A stretch of 64,000 bases of DNA from Phaeosaccion multiseriatum (lineage: Eukaryota; Ochrophyta, other classes): assembly GCA_965112735.1 (NCBI GenBank), contig OZ218954.1, forward strand, positions 2,728,001 through 2,792,000, written 5' to 3'. Shown one piece after another: positions 1-10,908 of this stretch. Both the position numbers and the translations under genes were made by a program. The first letter of the stretch is position 1, and the number at the start of each line of letters is the position of its first letter. Under the pieces are notes generated by a model that saw nothing but the letters and a program-made list of their open reading frames with translations, was not told where the DNA came from and did not search any database.

Positions 1-1158
1 ACGCGAACTGAGCTCCCCTCCTTCTCATAAAGCGGCGTGTGTTCAGTAGGTGCGCTCACCCCTCGAGGAGGGTTAGCCAGAGTGCTCACACTCTCTCTGG
101 ACAGAGTCATGGAGCTGTCCTTGCCCAGCATATCGGGCTTCGCCGGTCGACTCACAACGCTGGAGCTGAAGCCATCATCTCTGGGATCCCCCCCCGCCCA
201 GCGACTAATGTGGCCGCCAGGGGCTCTATTCATAATGTGGCCCGCAGTTCGATCCGTCTTACGCATGCTTAGAATCCTGAGCTGTCTCTTGCGGTCTTTC
301 CTGTAGCCCTTGACCGGGTAGCAGCTCCTCGTGCGCGATATGCGCTGCATCATAGCCTGGTTCTCGCTGTCGATGATGTATCGCTGGCGCTCTCGTGCCC
401 TTTCCCGACCTTTCCCCAACACCCCGTGTGTGCTTTTGCCAAGCCTGCTTGTTCCCGACAAGCCCCCCTCCTGCGGTTCCTGTTGCTTGACTGGCATCAG
501 CGCACCCCTCCTGGAGTGTATCATCTCCAATGCGTTCACAAGCTTGTCATTCTCGTACGCAATCTTCTCTGCACGCCGAGCATCTTGGAAAGTCTTGGAC
601 ACTCGGTCGGCCACGAAGGACGGCACCACACTGGGGGACACCTGCGGAGGCAGTGGGCAAACGGAGGAGGCCCATGATGAACAATCAAGGCCAACGTGGA
701 CTGGCTCCTCTCTTTAGCAGATGCGCAGAGCTCTTCCCAAGGACCTTGGCGCTAATGACGAAGACCCAGCAGATACGTAAGACATGTATTGGCTCCTGTC
801 TTCCTCAGATACACAGAACTCTACACCGCTCAGAACTCTGCACCGCTCACCTGGACGACTGCTTTGGTGCTAGAAAGCTGCTTGATGTGCTTTGTATACC
901 TTGAAGAAGAAACAAGCAGGCGCAGGGCGCAGGCATGCAGGCATCAGCACAGCAACTCAAACTCCTGTATAGATAACAGCAGGCGACTCACCTCTTGCTA
1001 ACGTTGTTTTTGTACACGAGCACATTGCCAGACGGAGGTTCCCTATTGTGAAACACTGGAGAGCCGCCTCCTCCTCCTGCGGACCACCCGAAGCCCACAC
1101 CTCCTTCTCCACCGGGGCTCGGGCATGGCGGACCAATGGAGCTCGCGAGCTGCGACAT
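1..1158 (-). CDS. CFAP97/hemingway-domain ciliary protein, 5' part (cut by window edge)
   Basis: Three exons on the minus strand: 1158-992, 899-851 and 641-1, still open at the left edge (about 285 residues visible). Donors AG|GTGAGT and CAG|GTGAGC and acceptors TTCAAG|G and CCGCAG|G keep the frame. The first in-frame ATG is at 1158; the upstream codon at 1170 is TTG. After a Gly/Pro-rich start comes a block containing KHIKQLSSTKAVVQ, then RRAEKIAYENDKLVNAL and a second helix with RERQRYIIDSENQAMMQRIS followed by CYPVKGYRKD. This spacing of two Glu/Asn-containing helices separated by an HSRRG-type turn resembles the CFAP97 (KIAA1430/hemingway) domain of axoneme-maintenance proteins, by eye only. 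The tail has a small internal duplication (GHI...GGHI) and is Ser-rich. A role in cilium or flagellum assembly is inferred from the family and is consistent with DNAL1 in the same window. Confidence 0.75.
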
Positions 1159-1800
1159 GGCCGCTGCCAAGTGTCCACCCTAAGAGAGAGGGGAGATGTG
1201 GGGTGCGCAGAAAATTCTGTAACGCCGAGCCTGTGTGTGTTGGGTGTCGAGACCCAAAACCAAAAAAAAATCAAAAAAATCTGCCTTGTCTTTAGCGCAC
1301 GGTGAGCGCGGCCGTCTACCCTCTGCTACCCGACGGGGAAGGGAGTGGCGGCGCCCTCAGCTGCGCCCTTAGCTGCACCCGTAGGTGTACCCTTTTCGGG
1401 AACGGACGGGCCCAGTAGGTAACGTTGCTGCTCTTCCACTGCCTAGTCGACCCCCGCCGATGGGGTGGTCGCACCTAAGAGGAGGCGTACGTCGCACGGG
1501 GCGGCGCAGAAGAAGGGAGCCGTCCTGTCCTGCCCCAAAGGAGAGGAGAAGGAGCCGTCCTGCCCCGAAGGGCACAAGAAGGAGCCGTCCTGCCCAAGGA
1601 GGAAAGAACGGCGCTTGCAAGGGGCCGACAGGCGCACAGTCGCACCCGCGCCCATGAGCAAGGTACCGACGGCGGCGAGGGGCCGTACCGTATGGGGAGA
1701 TGGGGAGAGGCCACATGACTAGTAGCCCCCCTCAAAAGGGCGCCTTTCTACCCACAATCGTCCGTCAATATACCACTCGCTATACAGCGCGCCGTGCTTC
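1159..1800. other. Intergenic gap between CFAP97-like gene and EEP gene
   Basis: This gap is the 5' flank of the CFAP97-like gene and the 3' flank of the EEP gene, both on the minus strand. At about 1510-1605 an imperfect repeat of roughly 30 bp, built on AAGGAGCCGTCCTGCCC, occurs three times. It opens several reading frames on both strands, none of which has splice support or family resemblance. No RNA gene is visible. Confidence 0.5.
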
Positions 1801-3629
1801 TCAGCCCACGTCCGTCCACTCCAGCTGGGCGGCGATCATAACGTGATCCGAGGGTTCGTCGTCGTTGGGCAGTGGCCCCTCCACGTCATCCCGATGCCGC
1901 AGCTCCTTCACCTCCTTCGCCTCCAGGCCTCCCGCGAAAAACACATAGTCCAGGCAGTCGATGAAGGGCTCCTTTTCGTCGCGCACCTGTTGTTCCCACC
2001 CATGGCCATCGGGGGAGGGAGGAAGAATCGAATCAATGAAGCGATGGGGGCAACCATTCATCCAAAGGGGTCAGGGCCAGAGACTCTTTGGCTGGGCACA
2101 CACTTGCTCCTCGCCTCGCCTGCCTCTCTCTCTCTCTCTCTCTCTCTCACCTGCGCGTAGTTAGTAAAGTCCGGCTCTCGCCCGTTCACCTCGTTGTATG
2201 CGCTCTTGAGTGGGGTCGAAATCTTGCTTTCCCACTCGGGCTCCCAAGCGACTTGCCGCGGATGCTCGGCATCCGTCTGGTCGCGTTTCAGGCGGGAAAG
2301 GGAGCAGCCGCGATGCAAAGTAAATGACAAGGATCGTACGTCCGAGGCCCACTCAGTCCATCTCTCCATCTCCCTACGGTGGGTGCTCACACGAGCCCCC
2401 CCCCAGCCCTCACCTCGTCCAGCCGCCCCTCCGTCACGAGCCTGTAACATGCGGAGCCCGGCTTGAAGTTGAAGTCCCCCGCCAACACGCAGGGCGCCCC
2501 CTTGGCCCTGTCCAGCAGATATTGCGCTGCCATGGCGGTGTGGATGACCATGACGGGGGGGCAGAAGAACATGCAGGGCATGTGGTAGTTGCCCACAAAC
2601 ATTTCCTTGTCACTCGCTATGTGCCGAAGCCGGGCGAAGGCCAGCCTGTTGAAGCGCGAGGCCGCCGCGTTCCACTCGTCTATGGGCCCCCTGTTGTCTC
2701 CCGCCCCGCGAAACAGCAGCTCCGTTGTTCTTTTGACCACGCCCGTGAGAAGCGACCAGCCGCCCTGAACAGCCTTGGACAAGACGCCCGGGGCAGGCTT
2801 CGCGCCCCACCTTCGCGTCTCCGAGATGCGAGGGATCTCAATCTCAAGGGCCTCGAACGAGGACACCGGCCACGCCAAAGCGACGCCCATGTATCCGTTG
2901 AAGGGAGAGCCGTAGCCTGCAAAGACCTGGAGTGAGGAGCGCAGAGAGGAGGACGGATGGACCCACGGGGAGAGGTGAGGGCAGGGGACACCAAGGGACG
3001 CAGAGGACCCCTCCTCCTCCTCTTTCCTCCTTGACCGCACGGAACAGCATCCACCCACTCACAAAGGTATACCCGCGCTTCAAGAAGAAGCAGTGCAGGT
3101 CCCCGGCCCACTTGGTGCTGACCTCCTGCAGGCAAATCACGCTTCCCTTGTCGCACTCGTCCCCGAGCTTGAGCAGCACCTTTTTGAGCCGGTTGCCAGA
3201 CTTGAGGTTCGCCTTGGCACACTGCGTAAAATACGAGGGACTGGAAAGGTGGCTGGAGAGCACATTGTAGCTCACCACCCGGAGCGACGAAGCGCCGAGT
3301 CCAGCAGGGGCCGCTGCCTCTGCGGTAGCCAGGCACAGCAGCACGAGCGGCAGGGGTCAGGGGGGCATACACCTGGACAGCAGCACTCTGAGCAGGGCCG
3401 TCCATCCCCTCCCCTGCCACGCACCCGCTGCTGCTGACATGCTGCTCGCCACTCGCCGGCTTTGCCTATCAATGGGGCCTCCCACTTCCCGAGTCTTCCC
3501 CAATAAGGCTACTGTTCCTCCTCGAGCTGACAGGCGCACCCCGGCGTGAAAGCAGAGCATACGCGGTGGAACACAAGCCAGCAGAAGAACCCCCACGAGA
3601 AGTTGCATACGGTTTGACAACAACAACAT
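1801..3629 (-). CDS. Endonuclease/exonuclease/phosphatase (EEP) family phosphodiesterase
   Basis: Five exons: 3629-3371, 3313-3063, 2926-2414, 2276-2151 and 1986-1801, about 444 residues. The EEP active-site series is complete in order: SYN (N about 103), LQEV (E about 150), AGDFN (about 319-323), LDY (D about 396) and EPSDH (D/H about 430-431). These are the metal-binding and catalytic residues of the fold that includes CCR4-type deadenylases, Angel/PDE12 2'-phosphodiesterases and DNase I-like enzymes. The subfamily cannot be fixed by eye, but the LPNDDEPSDH tail resembles the CCR4/Angel/PDE12 side. The frame around 3344 has no ATG before the domain, so the start was placed at ATG 3629. Reaching it needs a 57-nt intron (3370-3314) that removes an in-frame TGA. 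The new N-terminus is hydrophobic (QLLVGVLLLACV), like a signal or organelle-targeting peptide. The first intron is the least certain part. Confidence 0.82.
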
Positions 3630-4035
3630 CAATAATAGGGGTGTGAGTTACAGTTTGTTAGAGAAATCCGAGGGGGAGGGTTGATTATATATTACACGAG
3701 GGGGGAGGGAGTAGTAGGATGGAGAGATGCAATGCAGCCTCCACGACATGGTTGGATCTCTCAGGGGAGCCATCCTGTCTCTCCACCCTGCTGCCCCCGG
3801 CGGCAAACCCCCCTTTACCTCGGACTGGTACTGGAATATAAACTGTGTGAGCGGCGGCGGCACGAAGAGACATTGGATGTTGCGAATCCATGCTGGTCGT
3901 GTCTCCTTCTCCTCCGCCCGACCTTCACTACTAGTACCTAAATGCCCTTGCTGCTGCTGCTGTGGTGCTAGGTGCTGGTGCTGTCGACGAGGTACGCAAT
4001 GAAGCCCGGAAGGGTCGGCGCGGCCTGCTCTCCCT

Positions 4036-4106
<71 letters not shown>

Positions 4107-4362
4107 TGTGTTTGTGTGTCTGGCTGTCCCTCATGGTGCCTATGTCTGTCTGTCTGCCACGTCTCTCTGAGCACCCGCATTCCATCCCTCAACCCTTTTC
4201 TCCCATTCCCCTTGCTTCCCTCGGTCTGCCCGTCTGTGTATCACGTTAACACACACGCACACACACACACACATACACTCACGCACACACACATACACAC
4301 ATACACACACACACTCTTTCCCTCTCTCCCTCTCCCTCTCCGCTCTCTCTCCCTGTCTCAGG
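3630..4362. repeat. Intergenic gap with CT, GT and CA microsatellites
   Basis: This is the divergent space between the EEP gene and the Lys/Ala-rich gene. A CT tract at about 4030-4089 runs straight into a GT tract at about 4089-4111. A CA tract with TA and CG interruptions follows at about 4249-4313. The reading frames here are repeat artefacts (Ser-Leu, Arg-Glu, Thr-His runs). Transcription of the downstream gene could begin upstream of this area, but no promoter motif is convincing. Confidence 0.55.
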
Positions 4363-6316
4363 ATGATGCTGCTGGCGCTGCTAGAGCTGGCGCTGCTGTG
4401 TGGCTTCTGCTGGTGGTGCTCCCGCTGCTGCTGCTGTTGGCAAACGCCCTTACCAACAGGTAAATCTCCGCCTCGCTCTTGCCTCCATCATCTCCCCTCT
4501 CTGCCTCTCTGTGTGGCTGGTGTTCCCACTCTATCTGCTCCCTCTTTCTCACTACCGTCTCTCAGAAGGCTGGCTGGGAGCCTTGTGTCAAAATCCCCGC
4601 CCCGTCCTCTCGAACCTGACTCTGCCCACTCTTGCTGCCCTACCTGCAGAGCCAGGGAGGTCGACCGGCATGTCACCCGAGTCAAAGAAGCCCAACACGG
4701 GCAAGAAGGGCAAGGGTAAAGCGAAAGCCAAGCCCGCTGCCAAGGTAAGTTAAGTGGGGATACATCTCGAGGTGCTTGTGGTCAGTCCCCGTCCTGTCTC
4801 TCGGCCTCCATGGCTGGGAAAGCACGGTGGTGTTTGAGAGAGCCCTTTGTGCCCCCTCCCTCTTTCTCACCTCGGTCCGTCCCTCCCCCCCCTCTCTCCC
4901 TCTCTCCCTGTCTCAGGATGATGCTGCTGGTGCTGCAGCTGCTGCTGATGCTGCTGCTGGCTCCTCTGGTGGTGGTGCTGCTGCTGCCGCTGGTGGTGGT
5001 GGTGGTGGTGGTGCGAGTGCTGCTGGTGGAGGCAAGCACGCCCTCTTAACGGTAAGGCTGTGCCTCGCTGTTGTCTCCATCATCTCCTCCGTCTGTGCCT
5101 CCTGTGTGTGTGTGTGCCTGTGTGTGTGTGTGTGCGTGTGTGTGGCTGGGCAAGAAAGCAAGAGTTATGCGATTTGCTCGAGTAGGGGAGCTTTTGTGTC
5201 CAACTCCTCCTCCTGACTTGGCCCACTCTTGCTTCTCCCTCCGCCCCTCCCTCCCAACCCAAACACCACACGCACACACACACGCACGCACACACACACA
5301 CACACACACACATCAGGGGAAAGGCAAAGGCAAAGCGAAGGCCAAGTCCAAAGCATCAGGCAGCCGGAGAGGCGAAGCGAAAGACACGCAGACTGTCACG
5401 GTAAGTGGGGATACAACCGAGATGCTTGTGGTCAGTCCCCGAGGGGGTGGGGGTGCGGGGTGGCCAAGGCGGCCCCCTCAGGAACCCTTTGTACAAGCAA
5501 GCAAAGCAACGCTGGGTGGTGTTTGGGAGAGCATTTGGAGGGGTACGGCTCCTCACTCTTTTGTCATTCGATTGTCCGGCCGTTCCACACACAGCAGAGC
5601 GGTGAAACGCCTCCTGGAGGTGGAACATCGACCGAAATAGCCCCAGCGAAGAAGGCAGCAGTGCCAAAGGTAAGGGAAGGGACGAGAGGGGGTATGATGT
5701 TGCCTCTCCCCATGAGCTAGCTACGCGCCCCCAGCAACTGACTCTGATCTCTCTCTCTCCCTCTCCCTCTCTCTCTCTCGCTCGCTCGCCCTCCCGACAG
5801 GAGTCATGGACGTGCAAAAAGTGGTGTGGTAGCACCAAAGAAAAAGGGCCCCGCAATGGTGCTCAACCGTCCTGTGATGGTGTGGAGAAGCCCAAGAACT
5901 ACACGCTGAGCAAGAAAGGAAAGGACCAGTCCAAGACAGCAAGAGCCTTCTTTTTGGGCAAAGACAACATGGACGTGAAGACGGTGCCGAACGGCCAGCG
6001 CCGTGCTCAGGAACTCATTGGGACATTACGATCTCTTCGCGAGAATGAGTATGCGACCCCCGAAGCAATGTTCCAGGCTTTGGAAGAGCTGGAGCTTGGA
6101 GAGGGGACTGGCTTCCCGTGGAAGGAGGAGTTCCTGGCAGCGATGCGATTGGCCAAGAGCAACAAGAACCTGGTGGTGGTCTGGAGAGTCGGCCAATGCC
6201 CAGCTCGGAGTATCTGTCTCGGCCCTCCGAGCTGGGCATACTCCGAGCTGGACATTGGCCGACTCTCCAGACCACCACTAGAATCTTGTTGCTCTTGGCC
6301 AAGGTCCTGTTCGTGA
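4363..6316 (+). CDS. Unknown Lys/Ala/Gly-rich protein with hydrophobic N-terminus and Cys/Trp motif
   Basis: Six exons fit in phase: 4363-4459, 4650-4744, 4917-5051, 5317-5400, 5598-5669 and 5801-6316 (stop), about 332 residues. Every donor is GTAAGT-like. The predicted start MMLLALLELALL is hydrophobic and is followed by a Cys/Trp-rich stretch. Next come a Lys-rich segment (GKKGKGKAKAK), an Ala/Gly-rich segment, a second KGKGKAKAK segment, and a final exon opening with ESWTCKKWCGSTK and later PSCDG, which may bind metal. I recognise no family. The last about 110 codons lie in the first copy of a 371-bp tandem duplication, and the extreme C-terminus is read through a fold-back repeat, so the natural 3' end may have been lost. 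The start is uncertain because upstream exons could exist in the repeat-rich 5' flank. Confidence 0.45.
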
Positions 6317-6731
6317 ATCTAGACAGCATCCCCGCCTGCCGGGCTGTGTTGTCCGACCCCAACGGCCAGAGCCGTACCCGGGAGCTCATTGGGACATTAC
6401 GATCTCTTCGCGAGAATGAGTATGCGACCCCCGAAGCAATGTCCCAGGCTTTGGAAGAGCTGGAGCTTGGAGAGGGGACTGGCTTCCCGTGGAAGGAGGA
6501 GTTCCTGGCAGCGATGCGATTGGCCAAGAGCAACAAGAACCTGGTGGTGGTCTGGAGAGTCGGCCAATGCCCAGCTCGGAGTATCTGTCTCGGCCCTCCG
6601 AGCTGGGCATACTCCGAGCTGGACATTGGCCGACTCTCCAGACCACCACTAGAATCTTGTTGCTCTTGGCCAAGGTCCTTTTCGTGAATCTAGACAGCAT
6701 CCCCGCCTGCCCGGCTGTGTTGTCCGACCCC
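5990..6731. repeat. 371-bp tandem duplication (two near-identical copies)
   Basis: Copy 1 is 5990-6360 and copy 2 is 6361-6731, an offset of exactly 371 bases. Only a few substitutions are visible (for example CAGCGCCGTGCTCAGG against CAGAGCCGTACCCGGG at the starts). Because 371 is not a multiple of three, copy 2 cannot continue the frame of copy 1. Each copy contains a long inverted repeat. The near identity suggests a recent event. Confidence 0.93.
6149..6302. repeat. Fold-back (inverted) repeat, copy 1
   Basis: Arms pair as 6149-6166 with 6285-6302 (18 of 18), 6174-6198 with 6253-6277 (25 of 25), and an inner segment around 6197-6212 with 6239-6254 (15 of 16). An alternative inner stem pairs 6198-6210 with 6225-6237. 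The result is a near-perfect hairpin with stem of about 64 bases and short loop. The same structure recurs 371 bases downstream at about 6520-6673. It lies inside the last exon of the Lys/Ala-rich gene. Confidence 0.93.
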
Positions 6732-7642
6732 GAGTTTAGGGGCGACTTGCGTCCCTGCAAGCAAGCTGCCGCCGAAGCCTCCCTCGGCAAGGATGAGCGG
6801 ATGGTGTGCTCTCAGTGTAGCCAATGGAAGCAGTCCTTCCCGCCAACATCTTTGAAGCAACCCCGCCGAGGGTGACGATACGGTCCGGTGCTCTGCCTGC
6901 CCCCATGTGTGCGGCCAAAGATGTTGGCGAGAAGGACTGCTGGCCAACGGTGGTGTGTTCTCAGCCTGAGGAGACTAGCTGAGGAGACTGGAAGAAGGAA
7001 TACAGCATCAACGAGCGACCCTTGTTGACCACGCTGAGAACACACCACCGTTGGCCAGCAGAGTTCTTCATCAAGAAGACCCTTGTGCTGCCTGTGGATC
7101 ATCCGTCCACTTATTTCTACGCGTGGCAGGAGGCCATTCACCCGAACCCAGAAAGGCGTGGAGCAGAGGAGGGAGGAGGAGGAGGTGGTGTGGCTCCAGC
7201 AGGGAAGGAGGAGGAGGAGGAGGAAGAGGACGAGGACGAGGAGGAGGAGGAGGAGGAGGAGGAGGAGGAGGAGATGGTGGTGGCTCCAGCAGCACGCCTC
7301 TACCCGTTAACTCGCTTTGGCAATGTTTTTTATGGCAAAAGGAAGAATACCCCCCAACGTCTCTTATAAAGTCGATATGCTCTACACCAAAAGTAGATTA
7401 CGAAACCAAAAGTAGAAAGGAGAGCACGCTCTCGCGACTGTTGTACCAAATTATCAAAATAACTGCTCTTCGATCCCCCTCTTGTAAAAAAGCCTAGACC
7501 TCTTTATCCAGAGACTGCCTAAAGACGAAAGGCCACAAACGCCCGCACAGTAGCACCACACAAGGGGCAAGGTTGACGGTATCCAAGACGAGCGCTTGCA
7601 ACGCGGCGTTAACTCCTATAGAATTTTGCGCCTGAGAGTGAT
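6732..7642. other. Fragmentary ORFs and further inverted repeats upstream of the HSF gene
   Basis: A plus-strand frame leaves the second duplication copy and reads through DERMVCSQCSQWKQSF to a stop at 6875. A later frame, about 7022-7369, contains PVDHPSTYFYAWQEAIHP, then a long Glu run encoded by (GAG)n at 7207-7273, then a stop. Neither has a clear start or splice partner, so they may be remnants of the preceding gene. Inverted repeats join 6830-6853 with 6917-6940 and 6937-6965 with 7033-7061. From 7370 to 7642 I see no coding signal; this is presumably the HSF 5' region. Confidence 0.5.
6830..7061. repeat. Chained inverted repeats
   Basis: Arm 6830-6853 (GCAGTCCTTCCCGCCAACAT...) is the reverse complement of 6917-6940 with one mismatch. 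Arm 6937-6965 is the perfect 29-base reverse complement of 7033-7061. The two hairpins overlap by four bases at 6937-6940. A related GGTGTGCTCTCAG motif at about 6803 suggests repeated template switching. Confidence 0.93.
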
Positions 7643-9242
7643 ATGGTGCGACCCGGGACCAGCGGTGGGAAGCCACGGGCCGGCACCAGCGGCGGCGGGA
7701 GAAGTAGTAGGAGCGGTGGAATGAGTGGCAACTTTAGGTCCCCCGCCGCACGGGACCAGCAGCAAAGGGTTTGTGGATTTCTGATCTCGCTTCACAAAAT
7801 TCTCTGTGATGAAGAGAACCATAGTATCATCGAGTGGTCTCAAGGTGAGCTGAGAAGGGAGAAGGGGATAGCAAACAGGATCCTTTTATTGGGATCACGG
7901 GGGTGGAGATGGGGATGCCGAGTCTGATTGTATTTTTTTCCTGGCCTTCCCTTTCCCGTTCCTTCCTGCTGTTGATGTCGTAACCCTCCGCAGGCCTGGT
8001 GGTAGTCAAGAGCCCCACACGGCTGGCTGCGGAGGTGCTCGCAAAGTATTTTAAGCACCAGCAGTACGCATCGTTTCACCGGCAGCTCAACTACTTCAAC
8101 TTTAAGAAAGTGTCGAGCAAAGGCGGCAGGTACGTGAAGGAGGGAGTATCCTAACCGCCCGAGCTCGTGTCTTGTCCTTGGCCACGTGTCACGTATGTAT
8201 CATGTGCCCAGGGCTTGACGCACTGCACGCGCCCTCTCCGCCCTCTTGTGACTGCAGGATGGGGGCATGCACCTACGCGCACGAGGAGTTGGCGGGGCGG
8301 ACCAGCCCAGGGGCGCTGTTTTCGCTCCAACGGAGGAGAAAGATTGTGAAGGGAGGGGATGGGGAGGGAAAACAGTCTAAGCAGCAGCAGCAGGCTCCAG
8401 GGGGCGAGAAGCCACCGCGAAGGCAACAGCGCCAGCTAAAGCAACAACAACAAAAGCTGTTGGCCAGCAGCTTGTCCGCTGCCGCCGCCGTGGCGACCCA
8501 CACGCGTGGCAAAGACCAGCGCGATCTTTCACAAGCTTCGCTGCAGGACTTGGGTGCCTACCGGCAAAGCGGCCCCAAAGCAGACACAAAGGTGCGGTCG
8601 AGCTCAAAGTACAATGACACGCATGCTGCCATGATGAGTTTAGAGACCGCGAGGGTAGTGGGGCTGCCTCCCGATGGACACCACCAGCCCAGCCCGCTTC
8701 GGAGGAACAGCACGAGCAGCAGTAGCAGCAGCAGCAGCAGCAGCGGCAGTGATAGCTTGAGCAACAGCAGCCACAGCAGCAGCAGCGGGGACAGCGGGGA
8801 CAGCAGTGACGGCGATGCTTGGGACGACTACTTGAGCGTGCCCAACAGTCTGGACCCGGCGGACGCATCGGAGGCGGACTATGTGCACATGCTCGGAGGC
8901 TTTCTCACGGGCGACCCCCTGGAAGAGAGTGACTCCCTGCAGCAGTTTTCATCGTGCTCCTCCTCCTCCTCCTCCTCCTCCTCCTCCTCCTCCTCGTCGT
9001 CGTCGTCTTCGTCGTCGTCGTCATCCACGTGTTCGGGAGAGGACGCCTCGGACCCAGCAGCACTAGGTGACATGGCCTTGGATCCGACCCTGTCCGTCCG
9101 AGCCACGGGCAGCATCAGCAGCAGCCGCAGTATAAGTACTAGTAGTTGCGGCAGTAGCGTGTTCAAGCCCTCTTTTACAGAGATGCCCATCTGCACACCT
9201 GTGACTGTGGACTCTCTAGGCCTCGATCTCGAGTTCATGTGA
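7643..9242 (+). CDS. Heat shock factor (HSF)-type transcription factor
   Basis: Three exons: 7643-7844, 7994-8129 and 8258-9242, about 440 residues, with all splice phases closing. Residues about 43-145 form an HSF DNA-binding domain. It includes FLISLHKIL, the IIEWS tryptophan segment, a helix with AAEVLAKYFKHQQYASF, and the recognition helix FHRQLNYFNFKKV, the family signature that contacts nGAAn heat-shock elements. The domain ends with a LFSLQRRRK-type basic tail. Introns interrupt the domain twice. The rest is low complexity: a Gln-rich region, then Ser-rich runs encoded by AGC repeats (about 8711-8810) and by TCC/TCG repeats (8956-9026). No clear heptad-repeat trimerisation region was seen, so it may be a divergent HSF. 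It would act in the nucleus as a sequence-specific activator or repressor. Confidence 0.9.
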
Positions 9243-10217
9243 GGAGGGGAATGAAGCAAGAGGCGGGAGAGGGACGAGGAGGGAGGAGGGAATTGGAATT
9301 TATATTGGTGCGGGTTTTTTTTTGGGGGCGGGGGGGGGGGGCGTCTGGAAAGGGGGCAGACGTGAAACACAAGACAGACCACCGAGGGAGAGCCTCTGTG
9401 GGGTTGGAGGGCGAGATGACCTTCGGGCGGTCAAGAGGATGTTCGGGCCCGACCCGAGGCCTTCCGACCTGAGCTGTCGTGGAGTTTCTCTATCGTGGCA
9501 CAAGCTGTGCAGAGAGAGAGAGAGAAGGTTTGGGGGCGATAGAATTCGCCTCCATGTCTTTCTTTCCGCTCTCGCATTCGCAGCAGGAGGAGGTGAGCAT
9601 TGCAAGCACATTTTTTTTATCACAGCATTTTTACTTTTGTATACTTTGCATTTTCTGGTGAGGGAGCAGCCGCATTACCCATGACTGCACTGCTGCCAGA
9701 GAGAGGCGGCCGCGCGAAGGCACGGGCTCCATGAGGGGCGCGTGAGGATGCGGAGTGAGCGTAGGGGAGGAGGAGAGGGGAAGGAGGGCACCTGCCCCCA
9801 TGTGCTACCAACTGCATCCGCACATCAAAAACTTAAAAAAAAACTTAATATATATGCGCGTATATCAAACTTCCTTTTGTCAATGTGGGGAGGGGAGCTC
9901 ATACCAAGGGAAGCGTTCGGGCCAGGGCCGCCAGAGAGAGTGAGTGAGTGTGGTGAGTGCGTGAGTTGGTGAGTTGAGTGAGCGTGTGAGTACGAGTGAG
10001 TGTGGTGACTGATTGAGTGAGTGAGTGAGTGAGTGAGTGAGTGAGTGAGTGAGTGAATGATATACGTGAGCGAGTGACCGAATCGGCGGGTGGGATCGTG
10101 GGTGGGTGAGTGAGCAAGTATGTCTATGTCAATGGCCCAGGCGTAGGCATTTTTGAGGAAGGAGGTTGGCTTCTTCACAAAAAACACCAGCAGGGGCGCT
10201 TCCCTGCGCAACGCACT
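9243..10217. other. Intergenic gap with GAGT tetranucleotide array
   Basis: This is the 3' flank of the HSF gene and 5' flank of the RNase kappa-like gene. It holds a G-rich run at 9325-9342 and a GAGT/GTGA tetranucleotide array at about 9940-10110. Several short frames exist in all registers, but none has splice-site or family support. Confidence 0.5.
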
Positions 10218-10908
10218 ATGTGCACCATCCCATGCTGCTCACAATGCTGCGCACTGCTCTCGGCAGCTGGTGTAGTGTTCCTTGTAATCCTGGGGGCCCT
10301 CTTCGACGGTCAACCGTTCTATGTGGCCCCCGAAGTCGACCAGCACAATGAAGGTTGGTTAAAAACGTAGTCCTACCATGAGGCCACGGCTGTTGGAGCT
10401 GAAGGTGCTCGCTGGATACACGGCCGCATCTGCGCTGGAATCGCTGCGGCTGCTTCTGGCAGTGGTTGGAGTGGAGGCGAGAGGAGGAAAATTTCCTCGC
10501 CTCCTCCGCCGCCACTGTTTTTGTCTTGCATGGCATTCTCGCCCCGAAAAGCTGCCCCCCCCCATTGACCCATCGCTGTTGAGTCTTTGAATGGCATAAC
10601 GCTTGCTTAACTTCTCCCTACTCTTTTGCGCTCTTTGCGCCCTCACTCGGCCTGCACCCTCCCAATGTTGCGTCCTCCGTCTCATTCGACCCTCACTCGC
10701 AGGTGATAAAGCATCAAAAAATTGCTACACGGCAGCAGGGATCTACGTGTTATTTCTGCTGCTCTCTCTTTGCGGTATTTGTTACAGCAGACGGAGAAAA
10801 CCGTGGCTCGAGACCCAGCACGGAACAGGAAGAGGGAATTATCTGCAAAACCCTCCGGCGCTGCCTCCACCACCACAACCACAGGCCGAGTCTTACCTTT
10901 TTGATTAG
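10218..10908 (+). CDS. Ribonuclease kappa-like small membrane protein
   Basis: Two exons, 10218-10353 and 10703-10908, about 113 residues; G|GTTGGT joins to CGCAG|GT to read through GDKASKNC. The layout matches the RNASEK family: an N-terminal Cys cluster (CCSQCC), a first membrane helix (LLSAAGVVFLVILGALF), a short loop, then NCYTAAGIYVLFLLLSLC as second helix and a basic C-terminus. Family members are two-pass endomembrane proteins first described as ribonuclease kappa and later found with the vacuolar proton ATPase. The C-terminal tail is longer than in animal proteins and ends Pro/Gln-rich. Assignment is by eye on a short protein. Confidence 0.75.

Noticed and set aside
1385-1735. Several overlapping ORFs on both strands
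   Set aside because: All are generated by an imperfect tandem repeat of about 30 bp; no splice sites or family resemblance.
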